Assembly (NCBI GenBank): GCA_022424805.1
Contig: JAKMGR010000395.1
Span: forward strand, 1 to 9,732
Reading direction: 5' to 3'
Length of the DNA stretch: 9,732 nucleotides
DNA from: Verrucomicrobiales bacterium
GTDB taxonomy: Bacteria; Verrucomicrobiota; Verrucomicrobiia; Verrucomicrobiales; DEV007
Shown here: one piece after another, positions 1-7,026 of the stretch
Numbering within the stretch: the stretch's first letter is position 1
Layout: the number at the start of each line of letters is the position of its first letter
Notes under the pieces: generated by a model
The model's database searches: none
What the model was told of the DNA's origin: nothing
What the model saw: only the letters and a program-made list of their open reading frames with translations
Program-made: the position numbers and the translations under genes

Positions 1-61
1 AAACGGGACTATCGTAATGGAAATAAGCGCGTAGACTATACAAATCCTCGTCCCCTGACCA
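1..61 (+). other. Upstream flank, possible 3' end of a preceding gene
   Basis: These 61 bases precede the first gene. One plus-strand frame stays open from base 2 to a TAG at 32-34 and would encode only the last ten residues of a preceding protein (NGTIVMEISA). Another frame stays open straight into the lolC gene but in the wrong register. I cannot identify an upstream gene from so little sequence. No promoter or Shine-Dalgarno element is evident before the ATG at 62. Confidence 0.2.
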
Positions 62-1420
62 ATGCTTTTCAGCCCCTTTATTGCGGCTCGTTATCTGAAG
101 CCGAAACGCCTCTATTTGTCGATCATCACTATCATCTCGGTGATCGGTGTCTCTCTCGCCGTTTGGTTGCTCACCGTTGTGATTGCAGTGTTCACCGGAT
201 ACGGCGAGCGAATCCGCGACAGCATCCTAGGATTCGAGCCCCATCTCGTGATTAATTCGGGCGGGATTATTGATGATTACGAGCAACCTGTTTTGACACT
301 TCTGGAGCAGCCTGGGGTCAAGTCGGTGACTCCTTTCGTGACGGGGCAGGTCATCATGGAAGTAACGAATAGCCGGGGGACCTATCGCAAAGCGCCGATG
401 ATTCGCGGCATCATGCCACCCGAGGGTGAGGAGCTAGAGCGGATGCGCAAAAAGCTCAAGCAGGTTCGGGATCCCGAGCATCCCGACGATGAAGAAAAAT
501 TTGTGCCGGTTGGCGACTTTGATATCAATGGATTCTACACGGCGGTGATTGGCGACGGTCTTGCCGCAGGTATGGGAATCGAACTGGGTGACAAGATTCT
601 GCTCTTTTCACCTACGGATGTTGATACCCTGATGAACGCGGTCAGCAGGGCCGAAGAAGCCAAGTCGGATGACGAGAAGAAGAAGTGGCTCGATGACATT
701 CGGGAGCGAACTGCTCCCCAGGAATTAACTATCACCGGGATTTTCGACTCCGGACACTTCGACTTCGATGGCAACGTCGTTTTTACTCATCTTGAGACCG
801 CGCAAGTACTCTACAATTTCGATTTGGAAGAATGCCACGGGATCGCGATTCGCACGGACGATGGATTCAAGGCGAATCAGTATCAGGAAGAACTCTACAA
901 GGTCCTGACCGATCAATATCGCATCCTGACATGGGGACAGATTCATCAGGCGCTTTTCGACGCCGTCGCAGGGGAAAGGCAGATGATGTACCTTATCCTT
1001 TTCATGGTCGCGATCGTCGCGAGCTTTTGCACGATGAATACGATGATCACGGTGACGTTTCAAAAGCGGGCCGAAATTGGATTGATGAAAGCACTCGGGG
1101 CGAGGGAGGAGCAGGTTGCTTCCGTATTCCTGTTCCAAGGAATTATCGTGGGTTTGTTAGGAGTTGCCCTCGGCCTGTTGATCGGTTGGCTCACAGTCCA
1201 GTATCGAAACGAAATGGCAGGATGGCTCGGTGAGCAATTCGGGATCAACTTTTTCTCTGAAGAGGTCTATAAAGTTGATGGTGGCCTGCCTGCTGTAATT
1301 CAGATGAAGGATGTGCTCATCATTTCCATTGGCTCGTTTCTACTTTGTGTGGTTGCGGCCTTGATTCCTGCTACGGTTGCGGCGTCGATGCAGCCAGCGA
1401 AGGCTCTCCGCAGTGAGTAA
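62..1420 (+). CDS. lolC: LolC/LolE-family lipoprotein-releasing ABC transporter permease
   Basis: This is the inner-membrane permease of a Lol-type transporter, which extracts mature lipoproteins from the inner membrane and passes them towards the outer membrane using ATP from LolD. The N-terminus (FIAARYLKPKR, then a TM at about residues 19-45 ending in TGYGERIRDSILGFEPH) matches the LolC/E entry signature. A large periplasmic region follows to about residue 300. An FtsX-type domain closes the protein: TM about 308-332, cytoplasmic loop RAEIGLMKALGA, TM about 357-378, and TM about 417-441 ending in AASMQPAKALRSE. At 452 aa it is longer than the usual roughly 410 aa, because of two charged inserts (about 125-150 and 191-219). 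No LolD ATPase is in the window; the next gene starts 20 nt downstream. The ATG start fits the conserved N-terminus but has no Shine-Dalgarno. Telling LolC from LolE, or from a single hybrid LolF-type permease, is not possible here, so the symbol is provisional. Confidence 0.88.
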   Translation: MLFSPFIAARYLKPKRLYLSIITIISVIGVSLAVWLLTVVIAVFTGYGERIRDSILGFEPHLVINSGGIIDDYEQPVLTLLEQPGVKSVTPFVTGQVIMEVTNSRGTYRKAPMIRGIMPPEGEELERMRKKLKQVRDPEHPDDEEKFVPVGDFDINGFYTAVIGDGLAAGMGIELGDKILLFSPTDVDTLMNAVSRAEEAKSDDEKKKWLDDIRERTAPQELTITGIFDSGHFDFDGNVVFTHLETAQVLYNFDLEECHGIAIRTDDGFKANQYQEELYKVLTDQYRILTWGQIHQALFDAVAGERQMMYLILFMVAIVASFCTMNTMITVTFQKRAEIGLMKALGAREEQVASVFLFQGIIVGLLGVALGLLIGWLTVQYRNEMAGWLGEQFGINFFSEEVYKVDGGLPAVIQMKDVLIISIGSFLLCVVAALIPATVAASMQPAKALRSE

Positions 1421-1440
1421 GCTCTTGGGCGAATTGAAAT

Positions 1441-2328
1441 ATGGATTTTTATCTTTCCATTGATGGAGAAAAAGTGGGCCCTGTAAGTATCTTCCGGGTT
1501 TCGGAATTGTTGGAGGCTGAGGAAATCACCGCCGGCACAAAAGGCTGGCATCGCGACCTCGATGGATGGAAACCTCTTCGGGAAATCTCTGCACTCGATA
1601 CCGTGATCGAACGTCATGGATCGACAGACACTTTCGATAAGGGAGACGAAACCGCCGAGGATCAGCCACCTGCCGTGATCCATGCGAAGGAAATCATTCG
1701 CGAGCAAAAGGAAATCGACTCCACCTGGCAGGGGCCGCCACCGCTGCCGGAAGTGGGCGATCTAAGCGGAGTTGCCGGTGTTCGACGAGAAGTGCGCCCA
1801 TTCATCCGCTTCTGGGCGCGGATGTTTGACTACACCCTGGTCTACACCGTCATGTTCCTGATTGCCGGAGTAAAGATCCCCCGGCCGGAAGAGGGGATGA
1901 CCCTGATGGAGACCATTGCGCGATCCATGGAAGTGGCCCAATCACCTGAGGCGATCATGTTTGCGAAAATCCTGATCTTCGCGCTGATCGGTTGGCATGT
2001 TCTGGAGGCATTCCTCGTCAACTATTTCGGGACGACCCCCGGAAAAGCCCTCTTTGGGATCCGCATCGTTACTGTCGCGGGCGAACGTCTCGGCGTCGCT
2101 CAATCCCTCACTCGGAGTTTCTTTGTCTACGTCTTTGGCATGGGGCTTTTTCTCAGTGTCCTTCCGATCATTGGAATGCTATTCAGCTTTTTCCGGCTCA
2201 TGGCGAGGGGAGATTGCTTGTGGGATCAACAGATGAAATTGCGGGTCGAAAGTTGCCGTTTGAGCTTTGGCAGGATAATGATGGCGGTTTGTTTGTTTTT
2301 CGGCATCCTACTGCTACAAGCCCTTTGA
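1441..2328 (+). CDS. GYF-like domain plus RDD-family membrane protein
   Basis: This 295-aa protein joins two modules. Residues 1 to about 50 look like a GYF_2/DUF4339 domain: a start of MDFYLSIDGEKVGPVS, then a Trp-rich end with KGWHRDLDGWKPL. These are small presumed peptide-binding or scaffold domains. After an acidic and proline-rich linker (PPPLPE near residue 100) comes an RDD membrane domain. It has R123, R127 and D130 in RFWARMFDY at the head of the first TM, GTTPGKALFGIRI at 197-209 after the second TM, and a third hydrophobic stretch leading to LWDQQMKLRV. A further C-terminal hydrophobic helix (FGRIMMAVCLFFGILL) closes the protein. RDD proteins have no single agreed function; some are implicated in ion exchange. 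The gene sits 20 nt after the Lol permease and 6 nt before the GH57 gene, so co-transcription is likely. There is no Shine-Dalgarno before the ATG. Confidence 0.85.
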   Translation: MDFYLSIDGEKVGPVSIFRVSELLEAEEITAGTKGWHRDLDGWKPLREISALDTVIERHGSTDTFDKGDETAEDQPPAVIHAKEIIREQKEIDSTWQGPPPLPEVGDLSGVAGVRREVRPFIRFWARMFDYTLVYTVMFLIAGVKIPRPEEGMTLMETIARSMEVAQSPEAIMFAKILIFALIGWHVLEAFLVNYFGTTPGKALFGIRIVTVAGERLGVAQSLTRSFFVYVFGMGLFLSVLPIIGMLFSFFRLMARGDCLWDQQMKLRVESCRLSFGRIMMAVCLFFGILLLQAL

Positions 2329-2334
2329 TAATTC

Positions 2335-3939
2335 ATGAGTCGCAATTGTTCCATCGTCCTGAATGCTCACGTGCCCTGGGTACGGCATACGGAGACTGCT
2401 CACTCCATGGAAGAGGACTGGCTTCACTGTGCGATTGTCGAAACGCATCTTCCGTTGTTGGAAATGATGTTTCGCCTTCGGGATGAAGGAGTGCCGTTTC
2501 ATCTCACGCTGAACCTGTCTCCGACACTTCTCGCGATGTTTCAGGATCGTATCCTGCGTCGGCGCACCCTGAACTACATAGACCGCACGCTTCGACTCTG
2601 TCGTGACGAAGTGGAAAGAGGCGAAGTCACCGGTTTCGGGGAACTCGCCAAGCAGTATGAGGATCGCTTTTTCCGCCTCCGAAATTTCTACTTGGAAAAA
2701 TGGCAGGACGACCTCGTGAAGGCGTTCTGTGACCTTCGGGACAGCGGCCACCTCGAGCTGACCGCGAGTGCGGCGACTCACGGAATTCTTCCGCTCCTGA
2801 TGCGGGTTCCCGAGGCAGGCCAGGCACAGGTCAGAGTTGGGATTCGCCAGTATGTGCAGTGTTTTGGCAGAATGCCCAAAGGGTTCTGGCTCCCCGAGTG
2901 TGCCTATGCCCCTGCCGTCTCTGATTTACTTCGGAAAGAAGGGATCGAATGGACTGTGGTTGAGGAGCATGGAATGACGACCGTGTCGGGAGCCGACGAG
3001 CGCTTCCCCTACATCGTTGGGCAGTCCGATGGCGGCCTCAACATTTTCGGACGCGACAGCGGAAGCAGCAGTGAAATCTGGAGTGCCGACGAGGGATTTC
3101 CGGGCGATGGACGCTATCGAAATTTCATGCGAGACATTGGATTGGATGCACCAATCGAATACCTCCGCGAGTACCTGGGCGAAAGCGAAGAACGTCGTTT
3201 CACCGGATTGAAATACCACCGGCTGCAGCGGGAAGGGGAAGATAATCTTCCGTATGATCCCGAGCTTGCCTCGCGAGCCGTCGAGGAGCATGCCCTGCGA
3301 TTTGTCAGCAGCCGCGGCGCGCAGCTCGCATCGCTCGAGGCCGATGGTGTGGAGAATCCTCTCGTCCTCTGTGCTTTCGATATGGATCTCTTCGGCCACT
3401 GGTGGCATGAGGGAACGGAGTTTCTGGAAAAAGTATTTCGTATCACTGCCGAGCGCGGCGATTTTCAGTTCGTGAATCCCGGCGGGTATCTTGGAGCGAC
3501 CGAGAATCAAGAGCGTCCCGAGGCCGAGCCTGCGGCTTCTTCCTGGAGCGAGGGAGGATACTTTGAGAGCTGGACCAGCCCGGAAAACAACTGGCTCCAG
3601 GAAGAAGTGCAGAACCGCGCGGAATTGTTGGCGAGATTTACCGGCATGTTCGATCAGAACCGCGAGGATTTCGACAGAGAGGGAACGGCTCATTACCAGC
3701 GCTGCATCCAGCTGATGGTTCGCGAACTTCTCCTCGCCCAGTCGAGTGACTGGGGATTCCTGATGCGGATGGATCCATCCCGCGAGTATGCCGAGCAACG
3801 GGCCAGAGAACATCTCAGCGATTTTGATCGCATACGGGAAATTCTGACGAAAGACGACGACGGGCGACTCGACGAGATCGAGAAAAAACACCCGATTTTT
3901 CCCGATCTTCCTTGGAATTTGTTCGAAGCTTACGAATAA
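2335..3939 (+). CDS. GH57-family 1,4-alpha-glucan branching enzyme
   Basis: This enzyme is predicted to introduce alpha-1,6 branches into glycogen-like alpha-glucans in the cytoplasm. The GH57 motifs appear in order: motif 1 LNAHVPWVRH near residue 10; motif 2 ASAATHGILPLL near 145; motif 3 GFWLPECAYAP with the catalytic nucleophile E188; motif 4 FDMDLFGHWWHEG with the acid/base D349; and the late SSWSEGGYFESWTSPENNW segment typical of GH57 branching enzymes. The C-terminal helical domain includes MVRELLLAQSSDWGFLM, also characteristic. The 534-aa length is normal for the family. The residue two after D349 is Asp (D351), where many relatives have Glu. The ATG is 6 nt after the GYF-RDD stop, suggesting translational coupling, and it lacks a Shine-Dalgarno. 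No glgA, glgC or glgP lies in the window. An amylase-like GH57 is the main alternative, but the LFGHWW and SDWGF segments argue for branching activity. Confidence 0.9.
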   Translation: MSRNCSIVLNAHVPWVRHTETAHSMEEDWLHCAIVETHLPLLEMMFRLRDEGVPFHLTLNLSPTLLAMFQDRILRRRTLNYIDRTLRLCRDEVERGEVTGFGELAKQYEDRFFRLRNFYLEKWQDDLVKAFCDLRDSGHLELTASAATHGILPLLMRVPEAGQAQVRVGIRQYVQCFGRMPKGFWLPECAYAPAVSDLLRKEGIEWTVVEEHGMTTVSGADERFPYIVGQSDGGLNIFGRDSGSSSEIWSADEGFPGDGRYRNFMRDIGLDAPIEYLREYLGESEERRFTGLKYHRLQREGEDNLPYDPELASRAVEEHALRFVSSRGAQLASLEADGVENPLVLCAFDMDLFGHWWHEGTEFLEKVFRITAERGDFQFVNPGGYLGATENQERPEAEPAASSWSEGGYFESWTSPENNWLQEEVQNRAELLARFTGMFDQNREDFDREGTAHYQRCIQLMVRELLLAQSSDWGFLMRMDPSREYAEQRAREHLSDFDRIREILTKDDDGRLDEIEKKHPIFPDLPWNLFEAYE

Positions 3940-3963
3940 TTCCGACGAATTCCTCGCGCCCTC

Positions 3964-4515
3964 ATGGCAGAAAATTACGTCTACTTCGATCTCGAAACCC
4001 AACGATCCGCCAACGATGTCGGTGGTTGGGATCGCAAGGCCGATATGAAAATGTCGATCGGCGTGACCTACAGTTCTGCCAACAGTGGCTACACCATCTA
4101 CGACGAGTCTATGGTGCAGGAACTCATCGACGAACTCTGCTCCGCTGATCTCGTTGTCGGCTTCAACCACATCTGGTTCGACTACGAAGTCCTGATGGGC
4201 TACACCATTCTCGATCTCAAGGAGCAAACCACGAACCTGGATCTCATGCTCGACCTCGAGAAGGAACTCGAGCACAAACCAAAGCTCGACGCCGTCGCAG
4301 CCGAGTCATTGGGTGAAGGGAAAACGGCCGTGGGAACCGATGCCATCAAATGGTGGCAGGAAGGGAAAATCATGGAAATCGCCGAGTATTGCTGTTTCGA
4401 CGTGAAGGTGACGAAAATGGTTCACGAATACGGCGCGCAGCATGGCATCGTGAAATACAAAAACCGTTACAACCAGTCATTCGAGGTTCCAGTGAACTGG
4501 TCGCTACCTTCGTGA
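3964..4515 (+). CDS. DEDDy-type 3'-5' exonuclease-like (RNase H fold) protein
   Basis: This 183-aa single-domain protein carries the spaced acidic motifs of the DEDD exonuclease superfamily. Motif I is YFDLET with D9 and E11. Motif II is VVGFNHIWFDYEVL with N68 and D73. Motif III is YCCFD with Y142 and D146, which fits the Y-x3-D form that defines the DEDDy subgroup. Such proteins bind two divalent metals and remove nucleotides from 3' ends of DNA or RNA. The layout resembles YprB-like/predicted exonuclease domains found alone or fused to helicases; here it stands alone. A Lys- and Asn-rich tail follows the last motif. It starts 24 nt after the GH57 gene, on the same strand, without a Shine-Dalgarno. 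Its 3' end meets a converging gene after 6 bp. Substrate and biological role cannot be read from the sequence. Confidence 0.75.
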   Translation: MAENYVYFDLETQRSANDVGGWDRKADMKMSIGVTYSSANSGYTIYDESMVQELIDELCSADLVVGFNHIWFDYEVLMGYTILDLKEQTTNLDLMLDLEKELEHKPKLDAVAAESLGEGKTAVGTDAIKWWQEGKIMEIAEYCCFDVKVTKMVHEYGAQHGIVKYKNRYNQSFEVPVNWSLPS

Positions 4516-4521
4516 GCCTTG

Positions 4522-5352
4522 TCAGGATAAAGCTACGGCGATCCATGGCAGGATAAGGACTCCGTCGCTTGCTGCCTGAACCCCGGAAGCACTTTTTTTC
4601 GGCCATCGATTGATCCAGGCAAGACCGGCCGTGCAGGTGATCAGGCAGATGCCTGCGCCAGCGCAGAATGTGAAGGCGAGATACAATCCGAGAACGATGG
4701 TGAGCAGGGCAGGGGCGACAATCCAGAGTTCGGATCGAGTTGAGGATGTGGCAAAAAAAGCATGAGGATCAATGCTGCGATCGCGCGATGTCTCGGCTTT
4801 GGAAATAACGAGGCAGTTTGTCAGAAAGAGGGAAGCTAGGGCGAGGGTGTCCCAGGTCAGCCATTCGACGAAATGTGGCGTGCCGGCGCCGATTTTCACT
4901 CCGCACGCAAAGCATAGGGCAATCGCGATTTCCTTGACGGGCAGAAAGCGGGGGGACGGATTTTGATTTCGCCATCCGATGATGACAAAGTAGCCAGCGG
5001 TCGCTGTAGCGACGCCAGATCCAGCGACTATCGTCTCCGTTTGCAATCCTGACAAAGCAGCGAAAACGCCGCCAAGGATCGCGAGGATGAACAGAGCGAT
5101 CATGAGACCGCGATGGTGTTCAGCGAATTGATGACGAACGGTTTCGCCGTCCGGCGTCGAGTCAGTTTTCGAATCTCGAATTCGATCTGCGAGGTAGATC
5201 GCCCAGACTGCGAAAAACAATGCTGCAAGTGTGGGGGGATGAAGATGCTTCGAATTCGATAGCAGTATCGCCCAACCAACCGCGACGAGAGGAGCGTCGA
5301 GGCACAGTGCTGACAGAAGCAGCGGGATTCGGGCGATTGGAGAAAGAGACAC
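4522..5352 (-). CDS. Divergent UbiA-like polytopic membrane protein
   Basis: This 276-aa, strongly hydrophobic protein has about eight or nine predicted membrane segments, similar in size and topology to UbiA-type prenyltransferases (about 280-300 aa, nine helices). Two acidic motifs stand where UbiA enzymes bind Mg-diphosphate. The first is D56-R-I-R-D60-S-K-T-D64, compared with the usual N-D-x2-D-x3-D. The second is E187-x3-D191-x3-D195, compared with D-x3-D-type motifs. Between them lie TVRHQF (71-76) and K140 in a following helix, and SDGVLILPW lies near the C-terminus. The first motif lacks the canonical Asn-Asp pair, so prenyltransferase activity is uncertain. The start is GTG (complement of 5350-5352). 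It is the first possible start after an in-frame stop, because no ATG, GTG or TTG lies between. No Shine-Dalgarno is visible. It is transcribed away from manC and towards the exonuclease gene. Confidence 0.65.
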   Translation of the reverse strand: MSLSPIARIPLLLSALCLDAPLVAVGWAILLSNSKHLHPPTLAALFFAVWAIYLADRIRDSKTDSTPDGETVRHQFAEHHRGLMIALFILAILGGVFAALSGLQTETIVAGSGVATATAGYFVIIGWRNQNPSPRFLPVKEIAIALCFACGVKIGAGTPHFVEWLTWDTLALASLFLTNCLVISKAETSRDRSIDPHAFFATSSTRSELWIVAPALLTIVLGLYLAFTFCAGAGICLITCTAGLAWINRWPKKSASGVQAASDGVLILPWIAVALS

Positions 5353-5424
5353 CTTGGGAAAAGTTGAACGGTTTTTCCCTTTATCAGGCGACCGATTGGG
5401 TGCTCATTCAATGAAGAATTTATC
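5353..5424. promoter_or_regulatory. Divergent intergenic region between UbiA-like gene and manC
   Basis: This 72-bp gap separates two genes read away from each other, so it should contain promoters for both. I see a T-rich tract (GTTTTTCCCTTTATC at 5371-5385) but no convincing -35/-10 pair for either direction. Upstream of the manC ATG there is only a weak purine stretch (AATGAAGAA, 5410-5418). Its role as a promoter region is inferred from gene orientation only. Confidence 0.4.
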
Positions 5425-6507
5425 ATGGCAGATCCAAGCTCGATATACGCCCTCATTCTCGCAGGTGGAAGTGGAACACGCTTCTGGCCGCTGAGTCGTA
5501 ATGCGCGACCCAAGCAATTGCTGAATTTGTTCGACGAAGAAACGCTGATCGAAAAAGCGGTCAATCGTTTGGAGGGCATCGTTCCGCCGGAGAGGGTGCT
5601 TGTCCTGACCAACGAGGCGCAGGTCGAGGGCGTCCGTGCTGTTTTGCCGGAACTGCCGGAAGAAAATATTGTCGCTGAGCCGGCGCGTCGCGATACCGCG
5701 CCAGCGATTGCGCTCGCGGCTGGGTGGATCGCTGCTCGTGATCCGGAGGCTGTCATGATTGCGCTACCGGCGGATCAATTGGTGGTGAAAAAGGATGTGT
5801 TCCGCACCGTGCTGATTGCAGCAGCAGAGGCGGCGAGTCGGGAATCTGCCATTGTGACCCTCGGGATCAAGCCGGGCTGGCCCTGCCCGAGCTATGGATA
5901 TATCGAGCGCGGAGGCCCTATGGACGACCTTGACTTGCCGGGTGGGATCGTGGCTCACGAAGTGGAGTGCTTTCGGGAAAAGCCGTCTGTGGAAACAGCG
6001 GAGCAATACTTGGCGAGCGGGAACTTTTCGTGGAATGCCGGAATTTTCATTTGGTCCATTCCCACCTTGCTTGCTGAGCTGGGAGAGCATTGCGCACAGT
6101 TGCATGAGTTCATTGGCAAGTTGCGTGACACGGACGATTTCAATGAGGTGGTAGCGAATGATTTTCCTGAGCTGGAAAAAATCTCGATCGACTTTGCGCT
6201 GATGGAAAATGCGAAGCGGGTTCTCAACATCGAGGCGGATGTCGGTTGGGATGATGTGGGCGGATGGCCGTCGGTCGCAAAGTATCTGCAACAGGATGAC
6301 AATGGGAATGCCACGCGTGGCCCCGTCCTTTCCGTTGACTCGGCCAACAACATCGTCTTTTCCGCTGAAGGCGAAGAGACGATTGCTCTCCTGGGAGTGA
6401 AGGATCTGATCGTTGTGAAAACATCGGATGCGATTCTCGTCGCAGACCGAAACAACGCTGACCAGATCAAGAAGCTCGTCGATGGACTGCCTGACTCTCT
6501 TCTTTAG
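5425..6507 (+). CDS. manC: Mannose-1-phosphate guanylyltransferase (GDP-mannose pyrophosphorylase)
   Basis: This enzyme makes GDP-mannose and pyrophosphate from GTP and mannose-1-phosphate in the cytoplasm, supplying mannose (and derived fucose or rhamnose-type sugars) for envelope polysaccharides. The nucleotidyltransferase signature LILAGGSGTRFWPLSR occupies residues 10-25, followed by PKQ (29-31). FREKP is at 183-187, WNAGIFIW starts at 203, SIDFALMENA lies near 253, and GWDDVGGW is at 274-281. All are hallmarks of the family. The C-terminal part (GPVLSVDSANNIVFSAEG and onward) looks like the short beta-helix segment. At 360 aa it lacks the cupin phosphomannose isomerase domain of the bifunctional roughly 475-aa ManC/AlgA enzymes, so isomerase activity must come from elsewhere. 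ruvX starts 3 nt after its stop, so the two are likely co-transcribed. The neighbourhood does not show a polysaccharide cluster. Confidence 0.95.
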   Translation: MADPSSIYALILAGGSGTRFWPLSRNARPKQLLNLFDEETLIEKAVNRLEGIVPPERVLVLTNEAQVEGVRAVLPELPEENIVAEPARRDTAPAIALAAGWIAARDPEAVMIALPADQLVVKKDVFRTVLIAAAEAASRESAIVTLGIKPGWPCPSYGYIERGGPMDDLDLPGGIVAHEVECFREKPSVETAEQYLASGNFSWNAGIFIWSIPTLLAELGEHCAQLHEFIGKLRDTDDFNEVVANDFPELEKISIDFALMENAKRVLNIEADVGWDDVGGWPSVAKYLQQDDNGNATRGPVLSVDSANNIVFSAEGEETIALLGVKDLIVVKTSDAILVADRNNADQIKKLVDGLPDSLL

Positions 6508-6510
6508 TCC

Positions 6511-6966
6511 ATGACTGATCTGGTGCGAGCATTGGGGATCGACTACGGCACAGCCCGGATCGGAATTGCAGCCAGCGACGAGATCGGACTGCTGGCTCAC
6601 CCAGTGGAGACGGTCTCTGCTGCAGACGAAGCGCGAGCGATCGAGCGGATCGTTGCTTTGGTAGAGGAACGAAAGATCGAGGATCTCATTATTGGGCTTC
6701 CTCTTCATATGAATGGCGAAGAGGGAAAGGCTGTCACTAGGGTGCGGGCCTTTGGCGAAAAGTTACGAGCTGAGCTTTCAGATGAAATTCGTTGGCACGA
6801 GGTCGACGAACGCCACACGACAAGCGATGCGATGGCCAAGTTGCACGATGCCGGGCGAAACGAGAAAAACTCGCGTGGCATTATCGATCAGGCAGCGGCT
6901 GTGGAGATATTGCAACGCTGGCTCGACGATCGAGCGGGTCCGACGCTGGTTCCGGAATGGGAGTAG
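6511..6966 (+). CDS. ruvX: RuvX/YqgF-family RNase H-fold protein (Holliday junction resolvase-like; pre-16S rRNA nuclease)
   Basis: This is a 151-aa YqgF-type protein, the normal family length. YqgF is nearly universal in bacteria and has been tied both to Holliday-junction cleavage and to maturation of the 5' end of 16S rRNA. Conserved elements are LGIDYGTARIGIAAS with the first catalytic Asp (D11), IIGLPLHMNGEEG in the central strand, VDERHTTSDA with E100, and IIDQAAAVEILQRWLD with D126, giving a complete acidic active site. The ATG lies 3 nt after the manC stop and has no Shine-Dalgarno, so reinitiation or coupling with manC is likely. A 60-nt gap follows before the dehydrogenase gene. Confidence 0.95.
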   Translation: MTDLVRALGIDYGTARIGIAASDEIGLLAHPVETVSAADEARAIERIVALVEERKIEDLIIGLPLHMNGEEGKAVTRVRAFGEKLRAELSDEIRWHEVDERHTTSDAMAKLHDAGRNEKNSRGIIDQAAAVEILQRWLDDRAGPTLVPEWE

Positions 6967-7026
6967 ATTCTCTCAGCGGGTGATCTCTCCCGTTGCATAT
7001 TTGGCGTTTTGCTTCCCTCTTGTACG

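Noticed and set aside
1992..2486. A 164-codon plus-strand frame bridging the GYF-RDD and GH57 genes
   Set aside because: It overlaps the RDD motif GTTPGKALFG and the GH57 N-terminal motif in other frames and has no recognisable domain.
2926..4275. A 449-codon open frame on the minus strand opposite the GH57 and exonuclease genes
   Set aside because: The plus strand encodes intact catalytic motifs of two recognised families across the same bases. The antisense translation shows no known motif and is best explained as a frame kept open by codon bias.
4593..4599. T7 run near the end of the UbiA-like gene as a terminator for the exonuclease gene
   Set aside because: No strong stem precedes it on the plus strand (only GCTT/AAGC with a long loop), and on the coding strand it simply encodes Lys-Lys.
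5100..5756. A 218-codon minus-strand frame covering the divergent promoter region and the start of manC
   Set aside because: It overlaps both the UbiA-like gene in another frame and the manC signature region. Its Ser/Arg-rich composition is typical of a shadow frame.
5764..6708. A 314-codon open frame on the minus strand opposite manC and ruvX
   Set aside because: It spans the boundary of two well-supported plus-strand genes, shows no domain features and is a shadow.
6975..6994. Hairpin AGCGGG/CCCGTT after the ruvX stop as a terminator
   Set aside because: The stem is only 6 bp with a G-U pair and is not followed directly by a T-run, so it does not meet the usual form of an intrinsic terminator.
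7009..7026. TTG at 7009 as an upstream start for the dehydrogenase
   Set aside because: It adds six residues before the usual short lead-in to the glycine motif, has no Shine-Dalgarno, and the ATG at 7027 is the simpler choice.
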